The notes below the pieces were generated by a model that saw nothing but the letters and a program-made list of their open reading frames with translations, was not told the DNA's origin and did not search any database. The position numbers were made by a program, and so were the translations under genes. Below, piece by piece: positions 48,365 to 63,151 of a stretch of 64,000 nt of DNA; the first letter of the stretch is position 1; each line of letters starts with the position of its first letter. The stretch is taken from NCBI GenBank assembly GCA_017640615.1, contig JAEPQK010000001.1:248001-312000 (forward strand), given 5' to 3'. The stretch comes from Rhizobiaceae bacterium (GTDB lineage: Bacteria > Pseudomonadota > Alphaproteobacteria > Rhizobiales > Rhizobiaceae).

Positions 48365-48829
48365 ATGCGTCACGTCGACTTTTCCCCCCTTTATCGTTCA
48401 ACCGTCGGTTTCGACCGCCTCTTCAGCATGCTGGACACGCTCGGTCAGCCCGACAACGGCCAGACCTATCCGCCCTACAATATCGAGCGCACGGGCGATG
48501 ACGCGTATCGCATCTCGATGGCTGTCGCCGGCTTTGACGAGAAGGAAATCTCCATCGAAGCGCACCGCAACGTATTGACGGTGAAAGGCGAGAAAGCCGA
48601 GGAGCGCGACGATGCGAACGAGTTCCTGTATCGCGGCATTGCCGCGCGGGCGTTCGAGCGCCGCTTCCAGCTTGCCGACTTCGTTGAAGTAAACGGCGCC
48701 GAGCTGAAAAACGGCCTGCTTCACATCGAGCTGAAGCGGAACATTCCCGAAGAGATGAAGCCGCGCAAGATCGCGATTGCGAGCACTGCCGGCAAGAAGG
48801 CTCAGCAGATCGAAGCCAAAGCCGCATAA
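48365..48829 (+). CDS. Small heat-shock protein (Hsp20 family, IbpA-like)
   Basis: The 154-residue chaperone has an alpha-crystallin domain (YPPYNIERTGDDAYRISMAV to LLHIELKRNIPEE) and the rhizobial class-A features FDRLF near the start and VEVNGAELKNGLL. It holds unfolded proteins during heat stress. ATG 48365 has GAGGAC upstream and gives the usual length; longer readings are not supported. The likely sigma-32 promoter and ROSE-type leader are described separately. Confidence 0.92.
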   Translation: MRHVDFSPLYRSTVGFDRLFSMLDTLGQPDNGQTYPPYNIERTGDDAYRISMAVAGFDEKEISIEAHRNVLTVKGEKAEERDDANEFLYRGIAARAFERRFQLADFVEVNGAELKNGLLHIELKRNIPEEMKPRKIAIASTAGKKAQQIEAKAA

Positions 48830-48853
48830 CAGCGCACATGCCTACCAGTCAGG

Positions 48854-48884
48854 AAGGCGGCGCCCGCAAGGGCGTCGCCTTTTT
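48854..48884. terminator. Rho-independent terminator after hsp20
   Basis: AAGGCG-G-CGCCC, loop GCAA, then GGGCG-T-CGCCTT and a T-run form a strong hairpin between the convergent hsp20 and DoxX genes. The AA at the other flank lets it work partly in both directions. Confidence 0.8.
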
Positions 48885-48898
48885 CATGTGCTCGCGTT

Positions 48899-49486
48899 TC
48901 AGATTGCGACGTTGGCTTCGGCAGCGCGGCCGCCGCCGCGCCTTGCCGTGAGCACACGGTCTATAGAGAGCGCGCCAGCGCCGCGCACCGCCAGGTAAAC
49001 AAGCGGGAAAATCCAGAGCAGCCGCTGGTCTGCGATGAGACCGTCGGAGAAACGGTCGAACATTGCCCCTATCGTCTCCGCGCCGACCTGATGGACCGCG
49101 ATATCGACATAGGATTGCACGGCAATGAAAACGATCATGCCGACGGCGGCGATGCGGGTGAACAGGCCCACGATGATCAGCAACGGCAGGATGAACTCGG
49201 CATAGGTGCCAGCCACCACCATCAGCGTCCATGGAAAGAACGCGACCTGTGAAACATCGCCGCCCGCCGCTTCCACGGCTGGAAGCGCGATCTGGTAGTA
49301 GGCGCTGGGGGAGACGCTGAAGAAGCCGAGGATACCGTCGCCGACCTTGGTCTTTGCCGAGTTGAGAAAGTAGAAATAAAGCACCGAGGCAAAGGTGAAG
49401 CGCGCAAAGAGACCGAAAAACCAGCCGCGCGTCAGCCGCTCGACCGCGTTGACCAGCGCATCATAGATCGACAGCAGGGCGTTCAT
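48899..49486 (-). CDS. DoxX-family membrane protein of the bufferin operon
   Basis: The 195-residue protein has about four membrane segments and the DoxX pattern (GTYAEFILPLLIIVGLFTRIAA). DoxX-like proteins accompany the DUF2282-DUF692-DUF2063 (bufferin) genes in many proteobacteria. I start at ATG 49486 with AGAGGA upstream. It is the last gene of the operon, 19 bases after BufC. Its exact job is not established; a membrane redox or export-related role is suggested for the family. Confidence 0.85.
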   Translation of the reverse strand: MNALLSIYDALVNAVERLTRGWFFGLFARFTFASVLYFYFLNSAKTKVGDGILGFFSVSPSAYYQIALPAVEAAGGDVSQVAFFPWTLMVVAGTYAEFILPLLIIVGLFTRIAAVGMIVFIAVQSYVDIAVHQVGAETIGAMFDRFSDGLIADQRLLWIFPLVYLAVRGAGALSIDRVLTARRGGGRAAEANVAI

Positions 49487-49505
49487 TCTCAATTCCTCTC
49501 GGGTT

Positions 49506-50267
49506 CTAGGCTTCGACGGCTACAAAAGCGCCGCTGGTAAGGACAAGGCCAATCGCCGCTGACAAGTCGAATGCGGCATCCGCGCTGGCGGCGATCCCGG
49601 CGGCTTCGGCGAGAGTCTTTCCAGCCATAAGTTCATGGAGAAACGCTGCATCTGCGGCCGCAATTGCCACGAGCTGAACCTCGATTTCCGGCCGTGTGAC
49701 CAGTCCGTTTTCGGGCACGCCTGCATTGATGCGCTGGCGCTCCTGCTCTCCGCGATTGGCGTTGAAGATAGTGACCGCCGCATATTGCGAGCGCACAAGC
49801 GCTGCTGCCGGATGTCTCGTGAAGCGCGCCTGCGGCAGCCTTTCGGGAGCAATAGCCGAGAGCGCCTCGGGCGAAAGGGAAGCGTCATCGGCGGCGTGAT
49901 AGGCGCTCAGCCAGGCATGTTCGATCCGCGCGACATCGGCCAGATAGGGCATTGATGCCGCCGGCGCGAAACCGTCGATGAACGCGGGGAAATGTTCGCC
50001 ATAGCGGAAAAGCAGCGGCGATTTCGGCGGATGTTCACGCACAAAAAGCCTTGCGAGATCGGTAAAGCGCTCTTCACCAACGATGCGGCTGACTGCCGGG
50101 AAAATCTCTGCCAGCGCGCTGACGAGGCTCATCGTTACATTGTTGCGATAAACGTCGAAGCGTTTTTTCGGCACGCCGCCGAAGGCGCTCGCCAACCCAG
50201 CCGGCGTCGGCTTCTGCGGATCGAGGATCGCGGCGCGAAAGTCCTGCTCGTGCCTCGCCTCAGGCAT
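49506..50267 (-). CDS. bufC: BufC-like (DUF2063) partner of the DUF692 enzyme
   Basis: The 253-residue protein starts with FRAAILDP and contains [21 protein letters not shown], the DUF2063 signature that relates it to MbnC, the partner of MbnB in methanobactin synthesis. It overlaps bufB by eight bases, and ATG 50267 lies inside that overlap. It should guide the precursor peptide to the DUF692 iron enzyme. No other role is likely in this gene setting. Confidence 0.85.
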   Translation of the reverse strand: MPEARHEQDFRAAILDPQKPTPAGLASAFGGVPKKRFDVYRNNVTMSLVSALAEIFPAVSRIVGEERFTDLARLFVREHPPKSPLLFRYGEHFPAFIDGFAPAASMPYLADVARIEHAWLSAYHAADDASLSPEALSAIAPERLPQARFTRHPAAALVRSQYAAVTIFNANRGEQERQRINAGVPENGLVTRPEIEVQLVAIAAADAAFLHELMAGKTLAEAAGIAASADAAFDLSAAIGLVLTSGAFVAVEA

Positions 50268-51171
50268 GGCGGCGGCCAAGCATGTAGGTTTCCGCGTGGC
50301 GGTCGAGGATTGCGCGTGCCGCCGCTGCCTCGGATTTCAGTACCGGCCAGTCGGGAATGTCGTTGTCCCATTCGACCAGTGTCGGGATCGGTCCGCACTG
50401 GCCGATGACGATTTCGTAGAGCTTCCATACAGGGTCTGCGACCGGCCCGTCATGGCTGTCGATCAGAAGCACATGGCCCTCGCCATCATCCTGCTCGGCA
50501 TGGCCGGCGAGATGGATTTCGCCGATTTTCTCAAGCGGAAACTGGGCCAGATAGTCCAGTGCGGAGGTGCCGTGGTTGGTGGCGGAAACGAAGACGTTGT
50601 TGACGTCGAGCAGCAGGCCACAGCCGGTGCGCTCGGTTACCTCCTCCAGGAAGTCGGTCTCCGAATAGGTCGATTCTTCGAACAGCAGATAAGTCGAAGG
50701 GTTCTCCAGCAGCAGCGGTCGTCCGATCGCCTCCTGCACTTGGTCGATGTGTGCGCAGACATGGGCCAGCGTTTCGGCCGTGTAAGGGAGCGGCAGCAGG
50801 TCGTTCAGGAACGCGTCGTCATGGGTCGACCATGCGAGATGTTCAGATACGAGCGCGGGCTCGTAACGGCGGACGAGGGCTGCAAAGCGCGCAAGATGTT
50901 CTGCGTCGAGCGCGCCCTGGCCGCCGATCGACATGCACACGCCGTGCAGGGACACGGGAAAGCGCTCGCGTATCGCGCTGAGGTTTCGATGCGGTGCGCC
51001 GCCATCGCCCATATAGTTTTCGGCGTGGATTTCGAGAAAGCCGTCATAGGCATCGTCGGCGCTGATGGCGGCGAAATGCTCAGGCTTGAAGCTTGCGCCC
51101 GACAGGCCCCGGATGGCGTAGTCCGGGAATCGGGTCCCGGCATCCTCTACGACGGAGACATGGCTGTTCAC
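50260..51171 (-). CDS. bufB: BufB-like DUF692 (MbnB family) iron oxidase
   Basis: The 303-residue TIM-barrel protein is a DUF692 enzyme: [35 protein letters not shown] and EIHLAGHAE carry the His, Glu and Asp ligands of the multi-iron site. Relatives oxidise cysteines of RiPP precursors to oxazolone/thioamide or thiooxazole groups. The start is GTG with GGGAG upstream. The precursor gene bufA lies upstream and bufC overlaps downstream. Confidence 0.9.
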   Translation of the reverse strand: MNSHVSVVEDAGTRFPDYAIRGLSGASFKPEHFAAISADDAYDGFLEIHAENYMGDGGAPHRNLSAIRERFPVSLHGVCMSIGGQGALDAEHLARFAALVRRYEPALVSEHLAWSTHDDAFLNDLLPLPYTAETLAHVCAHIDQVQEAIGRPLLLENPSTYLLFEESTYSETDFLEEVTERTGCGLLLDVNNVFVSATNHGTSALDYLAQFPLEKIGEIHLAGHAEQDDGEGHVLLIDSHDGPVADPVWKLYEIVIGQCGPIPTLVEWDNDIPDWPVLKSEAAAARAILDRHAETYMLGRRHA

Positions 51172-51263
51172 GAGTTATCTCCCAGCAGGTCGCGGCATTA
51201 TGGCATGCAATAGAAGAGGCAGAAAGCGACGCGCGCCTTCTGCCTCCAGACCCCCGCCCCACG

Positions 51264-51283
51264 CGGGCGCGGTTACGCGCCCG
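51264..51283 (-). terminator. Hairpin between bufA and bufB (possible attenuator)
   Basis: CGGGCGCG and CGCGCCCG form a perfect 8-bp stem with loop GTTA in the 142-base gap after bufA. There is no T-run. A structure here could stop some transcripts or protect the bufA message, so that more precursor than enzyme is made. Confidence 0.45.
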
Positions 51284-51313
51284 ATGAGGGGAAGAGCGTT
51301 TTGGCTCAGCCGA

Positions 51314-51619
51314 TCAGGCCGGCAGGTCACGCTCAAGCGGCTCGAGCGAGCCCATGCGGCCGTCCGGCAGGTCGATGTCCGCGCAGGTGCCAGCGTCGAC
51401 AAAGGTCCAGGCATTGCCCTGATAGTCGACCTTGGATGTGCCGGCGCAGGTGGTGCCGGGGCCGGCCGCGCAGTCGTTCTTGCCGGCCATGGAAACGCCG
51501 TAGCACTTTTCCTTTTCAGCAGCGACAGCGCCGGTGGTGGTTGCGAGCGTTGCGGTGGAAAGGGCGGCGGCTACTGCACCGGCCACATAGGCCGCGCTGA
51601 CGATGGTTTTGGTGGACAT
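51314..51619 (-). CDS. bufA: BufA-like (DUF2282) bufferin precursor
   Basis: The 101-residue precursor has a long signal peptide ([20 protein letters not shown], ending near AVAAEK) and a core with four cysteines at 39, 50, 58 and 79 in the DUF2282 pattern [13 protein letters not shown]...TCAG...GTC. Bufferins are metal-binding RiPPs whose cysteines are modified by BufB/BufC and which help withstand copper. AGAGGAG precedes ATG 51619. It is the first gene of the operon. Confidence 0.88.
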   Translation of the reverse strand: MSTKTIVSAAYVAGAVAAALSTATLATTTGAVAAEKEKCYGVSMAGKNDCAAGPGTTCAGTSKVDYQGNAWTFVDAGTCADIDLPDGRMGSLEPLERDLPA

Positions 51620-51768
51620 TTGGAGCTCCTCTGAACTGAACTTTGTCATCGGGCCGTCCGCCCGACGACGCGGAATGTGCAAAGGGAGCGGCTCAATTGG
51701 AAATCAAGCGAACGAGAGCGCCGCTCACGCAAAGGTCACGGAATGTTTGAACGGCGTCTTGCCTGCCG

Positions 51769-52818
51769 TCAGCGCACCAGTTCGCCGAAACGATCGACCT
51801 CGGCTTCGGTGGTTGCAAAGCTCGTCACGAACCGCGTCAGCACCTCGTCTTTGCCGATCTTGCCTTCGAGGCTTTTCGGCGGGTGCCAGGGGTAAAAGAC
51901 GGCGCCGGCATCGCTGAGCTTCTGCTGTGTGGCCTTGGGCATGATCATGAACACCTCGTTGGCATCCGGCGTCCAGCCGAGCCGCAGGGCTGAAGCCTGC
52001 TCGGCGTGGTTGGCGAGATTGGCAGCCATGGAGTTGGCGTGGGCGGCCGTTTGCAGCCACAGATCGTCAGCCAGATAGGCGTCGAACTGCGCGGCGATGA
52101 AGCGCGACTTGGAAAAAAGCTGGGCCGCGCGTTTGCGCAGGAAATGCATGTCTGCCCCGAGCTCGGGGTTGAGCACGATTACCGCTTCCGCGCACCAGCA
52201 GCCATTTTTGGTTCCGCCGAACGACAGAAGGTCCACCCCGGACTTCCACGTCATCTCCGCAGGCGTGCAGTCGAGCGCGGCAAGCGCATTGGCGAAACGC
52301 GCACCATCCATGTGAAGCGGGATGCCGTGGCGGCGGCAGATGCCGGCGATTTCGGAAATCTGGTCCAGCGAATATGTGGTGCCGACTTCGGTGGCCTGGG
52401 TGAGCGACACGGCCATTGGCTGGCCGGCATGGATGAACTCCGGCGGGTAGCGATGAATGGCGGCTTCCAGAGCGTCCGGCTCCATGCGGCCAAGCGCGCC
52501 ATCGACGGGGCAAAGGCGGCCGCCGCCAGACAGGAACTCCGGTGCGCCGCATTCATCGGCGATTACGTGCGATTCCGCGTGGGCGAAAACCACACCTCCG
52601 GGTCGCGCGACGGTCGCGAAAGAAAGGCTGTTGGCGGCGGTGCCGGTTGCGACGAAAAACACCGCGACCTTGCGTTCGAAGATGTCGCAGAGCCGCTCTT
52701 CAACACGGGCATCCAACGGGCTCGCGCCATAGGCTGGCGCGTGCCCCTGCGATTGCGCGCTGAGCGCCTCGGCAATCTTGGGATGGGCACCAGCCCAATT
52801 GTCGGATGCGAAGTTCAT
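51769..52818 (-). CDS. ltaE: Low-specificity L-threonine aldolase
   Basis: The 349-residue PLP enzyme has the beta-eliminating lyase layout: FASDNWAGAHP at the start, GTAANSLS, HMDGARFANAL and the PLP Lys in SFGGTKNG (about residue 205). It cleaves threonine or allo-threonine to glycine and acetaldehyde. Length is normal. It is about 150 bases upstream of bufA on the same strand but does not look like part of that operon. It is divergent from gltB with a 490-base gap. Confidence 0.9.
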   Translation of the reverse strand: MNFASDNWAGAHPKIAEALSAQSQGHAPAYGASPLDARVEERLCDIFERKVAVFFVATGTAANSLSFATVARPGGVVFAHAESHVIADECGAPEFLSGGGRLCPVDGALGRMEPDALEAAIHRYPPEFIHAGQPMAVSLTQATEVGTTYSLDQISEIAGICRRHGIPLHMDGARFANALAALDCTPAEMTWKSGVDLLSFGGTKNGCWCAEAVIVLNPELGADMHFLRKRAAQLFSKSRFIAAQFDAYLADDLWLQTAAHANSMAANLANHAEQASALRLGWTPDANEVFMIMPKATQQKLSDAGAVFYPWHPPKSLEGKIGKDEVLTRFVTSFATTEAEVDRFGELVR

Positions 52819-53307
52819 GCCGGCTCCCTCTCAATGCCCAATTCGAACTCGGAGATGTATGTGTCCGGTTCCGCCCGGAGTGGCAAGCCCGCGTGAATGG
52901 GCGCTATTGGTCCAGCCTCGCGCTATCGCAGTTTGGTACTAATCTTTCGCCAGATGTGTAGCGGCCGTAATTTTCTTACAAAGCAGCGACCAAATTTTCA
53001 TCAATGCGTCTTGCGCCCGCTCCGGATTTCTGGCATTGAAAAATATAGGACAGCAGTACTGTCTTATTTACGCAGGCGTTTCCGTCGCGAATGGCATATA
53101 ATGATGCTATTGCGGGCGAAGGCGCCTTTCGCGAGGAAGCGGTCCGGCAAACGCTGAGCCACATTGCGCGTGAATTCAGAGACTGCTTCATCCGAAAGCG
53201 GTCTCCGGCTTTTCGAAAGATATGCCGACCCAAACCGAAGTGCGCGTTGACCATGTGCCTTCGAATCGATTGAAGACGGCCTAGCGGCCAGCATTGTGGA
53301 GGACTGG
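52819..53307. other. Divergent promoter region of ltaE and gltB
   Basis: No gene is seen in these 490 bases, which are AT-richer than the flanks. GACAG-CAGTA-CTGTC (53049-53063) is a small palindrome, and TATAAT (53097-53102) is a possible -10 box for gltB. A clear -35 box is missing. The region would suit nitrogen control of gltBD. Confidence 0.4.
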
Positions 53308-58029
<4,722 letters not shown>

Positions 58030-58122
58030 GCACAAATGTGTCTGCAGGGCTCCGAAATGATCAAACAACCCGCCGGACCAAGGCTGGCCCATACAGGCCG
58101 CCTCCGGCATCGGGAGTGAACA

Positions 58123-59577
58123 ATGGGTAAGGTAACAGGCTTCCTCGAGATCGACCGGCAGGTGCACAAGTACCAGCCGGCGGCTGACCGCATACGGCAT
58201 TTCCGCGAATTCACGCTGCCGATGTCGGACAGCGAGGTGGAGAAACAGGCTGCCCGCTGCATGGATTGCGGCATCCCGTTCTGCCATGGTCCGAACGGCT
58301 GTCCGGTGCACAATCAGATTCCCGACTGGAACGACCTGATCTATGCGGGCGATTGGGATGCGGCGATCCGCAACCTGCATTCGACCAACAATTTCCCCGA
58401 ATGGACCGGGCGTATTTGTCCAGCGCCCTGCGAGGAAGCCTGCACGCTGAACCTTGAAGACATTCCGGTCGCCATCAAGACGATCGAACAGGCTATCGCC
58501 GACAAGGCTTATGAGACCGGTTATGTGCGGCCCTATCCTGCGGAAAAGCAGACCGGCAAGAAGGTTGCTGTCGTAGGTTCCGGGCCCGCCGGCATGGCAG
58601 CGGCGCAGCAGCTTGGCCGCGCCGGTCATGAAGTTCACGTCTATGAGCGCGAGAGCCGCCCCGGCGGACTGATGCGTTATGGCATTCCCGATTTCAAGAT
58701 CGAGAAGCACTATGTCGACCGCCGCGTCGAGCAGATGCAGGGCGAGGGCGTGACCTTCCATTGCGGCGTCAATGTCGGCGTCGACAAGGCGGTCGACGAG
58801 CTGCTCTCCGAGTATGATGCCGTGCTCTATTGCGGCGGCTCGGAAAAACCGCGCCCGGCTGGCATTCCCGGTGTCGACCTGCACGGTGTCCACGACGCGA
58901 TGCCCTATCTGGTGCAGCAGAACCGGCGCGTGGCCAATGAGGATATACAGTCGGTCGCCTGGCCGTCGGAGCCCATTCTCTCGGGCGGTAAGCATGTTGT
59001 CGTGGTCGGCGGCGGCGACACGGCTTCGGACTGTGTGGGCACGGCGTTCCGGCAAGGCGCCGTCCGGGTCACCCAGCTCGATATCCGCCCGCAGCCGCCG
59101 GAGAAGGAAGACAAGCTCACCGTTTGGCCTTACTGGGCGACCAAGATGCGCACGTCGTCATCGCAGGCCGAAGGTGCGCAGCGCGAGTTTCAGGTCGCGA
59201 CGCTTGAATTCGTTGGCGAGGATGGCGAACTGACCGCCGTCAAATGCTGCGAAGTGGACGAGAAGCGCAAACCGGTCGAAGGCACAGAGTTTTTCATTCG
59301 CGCCGACCTTGCGTTTATCGCAATCGGGTTTGCGGGCGTGCCCGATGGCGGCTTTGCTGGCGATCTCGGCGACCGGCTCGAGATGGTGCAGGACGCTCGG
59401 CGCTCGCACAATGTGGTTGCCAACGAGGTCGATTACCGCACCAGCGTCGACAAGCTGTTTGCTGCGGGCGATGTGCGGCGCGGCCAGTCGCTGGTGGTGT
59501 GGGCTATCCGCGAAGGCCGGCAGGCTGCGCGCTCGATCGATGAATTCCTCATGGGTTCGACGCTGCTGCCGCGCTAG
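58123..59577 (+). CDS. gltD: Glutamate synthase (NADPH) small chain
   Basis: The 484-residue flavoprotein has an N-terminal region with two cysteine clusters ([12 protein letters not shown] and CPAPCEEAC) for [4Fe-4S] centres, an FAD-binding [10 protein letters not shown] motif and an NADPH-binding [11 protein letters not shown] motif. It passes electrons from NADPH to GltB. The start is ATG with GGGAG upstream. It makes an operon with gltB and is convergent with the DUF459 gene, 20 bases away. Confidence 0.97.
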   Translation: MGKVTGFLEIDRQVHKYQPAADRIRHFREFTLPMSDSEVEKQAARCMDCGIPFCHGPNGCPVHNQIPDWNDLIYAGDWDAAIRNLHSTNNFPEWTGRICPAPCEEACTLNLEDIPVAIKTIEQAIADKAYETGYVRPYPAEKQTGKKVAVVGSGPAGMAAAQQLGRAGHEVHVYERESRPGGLMRYGIPDFKIEKHYVDRRVEQMQGEGVTFHCGVNVGVDKAVDELLSEYDAVLYCGGSEKPRPAGIPGVDLHGVHDAMPYLVQQNRRVANEDIQSVAWPSEPILSGGKHVVVVGGGDTASDCVGTAFRQGAVRVTQLDIRPQPPEKEDKLTVWPYWATKMRTSSSQAEGAQREFQVATLEFVGEDGELTAVKCCEVDEKRKPVEGTEFFIRADLAFIAIGFAGVPDGGFAGDLGDRLEMVQDARRSHNVVANEVDYRTSVDKLFAAGDVRRGQSLVVWAIREGRQAARSIDEFLMGSTLLPR

Positions 59578-59597
59578 GCGGATTTGGCAGCTATAGC

Positions 59598-60800
59598 CTA
59601 GCGGCTGATCGAAGTGGTCGTCTCGGTCGGGTCAGCAGGCGCGCCCGGCACTGCCGAATATGGCGGGGCGGAGAAGTTGTCCGCGCGTCCGGCCTTGGGC
59701 GGTGGCGCGATGCCTTCCATCGAGAGCTTTTCGCCCGGCGTGCGCGCTTCGCGCTGGCGCGGCATGCCGCCGGCGCCGAGCAGCGTATCACCTCCGTCGA
59801 GCTCGGCGCTGCCAAGCGAGACGGGCGTGGTGCGGGTCACTTCCGGGATTTCCTCAGGAGCAATGTCGAGCGGCTCGAAGGGGGCCGGCCCGAGGCTTGC
59901 CACGCCAGCGCCGGTGGCAGAACCGAGCAGTCGGTTCAGCGGCCGTTCGACATAGAAGGCAATCTTGCGTTTGCCGTCCCTCGTTACGTTGATGCCGTCC
60001 GAACCGCGCAGGCGCACGCGCTGACCGTTCATGTCGGGACCGACGGCGGAGAAGGCGCCGTTCTCGTCCACGAAGCCATCCCAGATATCGACGAACTGTC
60101 CGCCTGCGGCCTCAACCGTGTTACGGTAGATGTCGTTGAAAGCGAGCATGTCGTTGCTCATGGAGCTCGACTTGAACGCGGGCAGGCCGACCCAGATGAG
60201 CGGCAGGCCACGGCCGCGCACTTCTTTCACGAGGCTCTCGACGCGGGATGTATATTCCGCTGTCCATTGGCTGCTGCGCACCTTTTCGCGGTTGCCGCCA
60301 ACGACCAATTGCTGCCGGTCGTTCGAGCCGACCATCACGATGACGATCGAAGGTTTGTGCTCTTCAATGATGGCGCCAATTGTACCCGGCCAGTCGTAAT
60401 AATCGTCACGCACCAAGCCGGACGAACCGCTGGTGTCGGAAACGATGCGCACGCCGGGCGATTGCGTATAGGCGGTGACAAGGCCCTCCGCGAGGCCACC
60501 GGCCAGAAAGTCGCCGACCACCAGTACGACGCGGGCATTGTCTACCTTATCGACGGCCTCCGGCTCCGGGGCGCGTACGACGGTCGAACCGCGCCGCGGG
60601 CTGGTTCTGCGAACCGCGCGCTCGCGCTGTGGCTGCTCGACCTTGCGGCCGCCGAAAAGAAGGTCAAACAGATTGCGCCGCTCTTGGGCTGCCAATGGGG
60701 ACGAGAGAGCGACCAGAATGGGTGCGGCGGCAAACAGCGCCAAAAGCGCTGCTACAGCCAGCCGAACTCCAAACTTTTCCGGCCGCCGCCGATTACCCAA
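59598..60800 (-). CDS. DUF459 (SGNH-like) periplasmic protein lacking the catalytic Ser and His
   Basis: The 400-residue protein has an N-terminal signal/anchor segment, an Arg-rich linker and a DUF459 SGNH-fold domain (about 85-290), then a Pro-rich tail. The usual G-D-S-L block reads VVGDFLAGG, with Phe in place of the nucleophilic Ser, and the final block reads DGINVTRDG where active members have D-x-x-H. MVGSNDRQ (block III) remains. It therefore looks like a non-catalytic member. The start is a TTG with GGAG upstream. It is 13 bases after the transglycosylase gene, so it may take part in cell-wall work. Confidence 0.85.
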   Translation of the reverse strand: MGNRRRPEKFGVRLAVAALLALFAAAPILVALSSPLAAQERRNLFDLLFGGRKVEQPQRERAVRRTSPRRGSTVVRAPEPEAVDKVDNARVVLVVGDFLAGGLAEGLVTAYTQSPGVRIVSDTSGSSGLVRDDYYDWPGTIGAIIEEHKPSIVIVMVGSNDRQQLVVGGNREKVRSSQWTAEYTSRVESLVKEVRGRGLPLIWVGLPAFKSSSMSNDMLAFNDIYRNTVEAAGGQFVDIWDGFVDENGAFSAVGPDMNGQRVRLRGSDGINVTRDGKRKIAFYVERPLNRLLGSATGAGVASLGPAPFEPLDIAPEEIPEVTRTTPVSLGSAELDGGDTLLGAGGMPRQREARTPGEKLSMEGIAPPPKAGRADNFSAPPYSAVPGAPADPTETTTSISR

Positions 60801-60813
60801 TTTTATGCTCCGT

Positions 60814-62034
60814 TCAGTACCGCCGCAGGTTAGTCAGTACTTCTTTGCTGGGGTGCCCGTCCTGCGTCAAGCCCAGCCTCCCCTGCAGCGCCTTGATTGC
60901 TGCGCGGGAGCCTGTCCCGATCTTGCCGTCAATCGGCCCGTCATAATAGCCAAGCGCAGAAAGCCGGCGTTGCAGCTCCTCGGTTTCGGAGGAAGTAAGC
61001 CTCGTGAACGGACGGTCCCAGTCGCGCTGGAGCCCGGAATAGCCGGCGATTTCGTCAGCAAGGAGGCCGACGGCCAGCGCATATTTGTCGGCATTGTTGT
61101 AGCGCTTCAGTACGAAGAAGTTCTTCGTCATCAGAAATGCCGGGCCTGCGCGACCCTGCAGCACCTTCAGCTCCGCGTTGTCGCCGCCGCGCGGGAAATC
61201 CTTGCCGTTGGCGCGCACGACGCCAATCGAGGCCCAGCGGTCGAGGCTCATTGAGCCGCCGGGGAATTTGCGCCCACCGGGAAGCGACACCTCGTAGCCC
61301 CAGGTGTGGCCGGTGCGCCAGCCGTTGCGCGCGAGCAGGTTGGCAGCCGTCGCCAGCGCGTCCGGGATCGAATTCCAGATGTCGCGGCGACCGTCGCCGT
61401 CAATGTCGACCGCATAGGCCTCATAGCTTGTCGGGATAAACTGCGTGTGGCCCAGCGCGCCAGCCCAGGAGCCAGTGAGGTGCGAGACGTCAATGTCGCC
61501 ACGCTGGAGGATTTTCAGCGCCGCGATGAGCTGCTGGCGCGCATATTTGGCGCGGCGCTTGTCGGCATAGGCCAATGTCGCCAGCGAGCGCACCGCATTG
61601 CGCATCACGCGGTCGTTTTTGAGGATTTCGCCGTAGTTGGATTCGATCGACCAGATCGCCAGCAGAATGTTGCGGTCCACGCCGAACCTGGCCTCGATAT
61701 GGTCCAGCCAGGGTTTCCACTGGCGCGCGAGCTGACGGCCTGTCTGGATCGCGTTCTCATTGACGCGATTGTCGAAATACTCCCAGACCTCGGCGCGAAA
61801 CTCCGGCTGGTAGCGGGCTTTTTCGAGCACTTCGGGGTCAGGCGCGGTGACGCCACGGAACGCCCTGTCGAAGGTCGTGCCGCTGATGCCGTATTTCGCT
61901 GCGACGGATCTGAACTGCGATACCCAACGTTGAAATCCGGCATCTGCCGCAGCTTCTGTGACCGCGAGTGTCAGGATAAGTCCGATCGCTGCCGCGATGC
62001 GTGTCATGGCAACCGAGATCGCCCGGGCGTTCAT
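60814..62034 (-). CDS. Lytic murein transglycosylase (MltB family) with peptidoglycan-binding domain
   Basis: The 406-residue protein has a signal peptide (AVTEAAADAGF), an MltB-type catalytic domain with the Glu in WSIESNYGEI near residue 130 and ALGHTQFIPTSY, and a C-terminal peptidoglycan-binding domain (ELQRRLSALGYYDGPIDG to GLTQDG). It cuts glycan strands with 1,6-anhydro ring formation. There is no lipobox, so it is soluble in the periplasm. It heads a two-gene operon with the DUF459 protein and is divergent from galU. Confidence 0.92.
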   Translation of the reverse strand: MNARAISVAMTRIAAAIGLILTLAVTEAAADAGFQRWVSQFRSVAAKYGISGTTFDRAFRGVTAPDPEVLEKARYQPEFRAEVWEYFDNRVNENAIQTGRQLARQWKPWLDHIEARFGVDRNILLAIWSIESNYGEILKNDRVMRNAVRSLATLAYADKRRAKYARQQLIAALKILQRGDIDVSHLTGSWAGALGHTQFIPTSYEAYAVDIDGDGRRDIWNSIPDALATAANLLARNGWRTGHTWGYEVSLPGGRKFPGGSMSLDRWASIGVVRANGKDFPRGGDNAELKVLQGRAGPAFLMTKNFFVLKRYNNADKYALAVGLLADEIAGYSGLQRDWDRPFTRLTSSETEELQRRLSALGYYDGPIDGKIGTGSRAAIKALQGRLGLTQDGHPSKEVLTNLRRY

Positions 62035-62235
62035 TTTTTGCCTCCTTCAGAGAGCTGAAAGATCCAAGATTCGCCGATTGCGGTTAGGAAACAGTTTACC
62101 AAATTACGCAGCAAGTCATACTAATCGGGTCTCACGATGCCTTGCAGGTCGTTTTGAGCCGTCATGTTCAATAATCGTCAATTCCGGCGTGAAAGTGTCC
62201 CAGGCCGGTATGTATGACGTTTGGGGCGCGAATTG

Positions 62236-63141
62236 ATGACAAAAGTACGCAAAGCAGTGTTTCCCGTCGCGGGTCTTGGTACCCGCTTTCTGCCTGCCAC
62301 CAAGGCCATCCCGAAGGAGATGCTGCCCGTCGTGGACCGGCCGGTAATCGACTATGTGGTCGAGGAAGCACGTGAAGCGGGCATCGAGCACCTCATCTTC
62401 GTCACCGGGCGCAACAAGGGCGTTATCGAAGACCATTTCGATGTTCAGGTCGAGTTGTACGACACGCTGGCGCAGCGGAAGAAGGACCAGGTTCTCGCCA
62501 GTTTGCAGCGCATGCAGCCGGCGCCGGGCCAGACCAGCTTTACCCGCCAGCAGAAGCCGCTTGGCCTGGGACATGCGGTCTGGTGCGCGCGCGAGCTTGT
62601 CGGCAATGAGCCTTTCGCGCTGCTTCTGCCTGATATGATCATGCAGTCGGACCCCGGCTGCATGGCGCAGATGGTAAAGCTCTACGAAAAGACCGGCGGC
62701 AATGTCGTTGCTGTGCAGGAGTGCGACCCGGCCCAGACGCACAAATACGGTATCGTCGGGCGTGGGCGCGCGGCAGGCGCCGGGTTCGAGATCACCGAGA
62801 TGGTGGAAAAGCCGGCCAGGGGCAAAGCGCCGTCGAACTTCTATCTCAACGGCCGCTACATTCTGCAGCCCGAGATTTTCGACATTCTGGCCAATCAGGC
62901 GCGTGGCGCGGGCAACGAAATCCAGCTGACCGATGGCATGCTGAAACTGAAGGGCAGCCAGAGCTTTTTCGCCTATCCCTATTCGGGCCGGGTGTTCGAT
63001 TGTGGTTCGCCGGAAGGTTTCGTGGAGGCCAATCTGGCCTTCGCGCTGCAGCGTGACGACATGCGTGAGCGTATCGGCGGCAATCTCGCAGGGTTGTTGA
63101 ACGAAGCCGAAGCGCATTCGCGCAAGCGCTCGCGCGCCTGA
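62236..63141 (+). CDS. galU: UTP-glucose-1-phosphate uridylyltransferase
   Basis: The 301-residue enzyme has the nucleotidyltransferase motif [17 protein letters not shown] near the start, and [12 protein letters not shown] and [12 protein letters not shown] further on. It makes UDP-glucose for exopolysaccharide, cyclic glucan and lipopolysaccharide. ATG 62236 gives the standard N-terminus; a TTG at 62221 is possible but unneeded. It converges with the barrel protein gene. Confidence 0.95.
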   Translation: MTKVRKAVFPVAGLGTRFLPATKAIPKEMLPVVDRPVIDYVVEEAREAGIEHLIFVTGRNKGVIEDHFDVQVELYDTLAQRKKDQVLASLQRMQPAPGQTSFTRQQKPLGLGHAVWCARELVGNEPFALLLPDMIMQSDPGCMAQMVKLYEKTGGNVVAVQECDPAQTHKYGIVGRGRAAGAGFEITEMVEKPARGKAPSNFYLNGRYILQPEIFDILANQARGAGNEIQLTDGMLKLKGSQSFFAYPYSGRVFDCGSPEGFVEANLAFALQRDDMRERIGGNLAGLLNEAEAHSRKRSRA

Positions 63142-63151
63142 GCCGTTCTGG

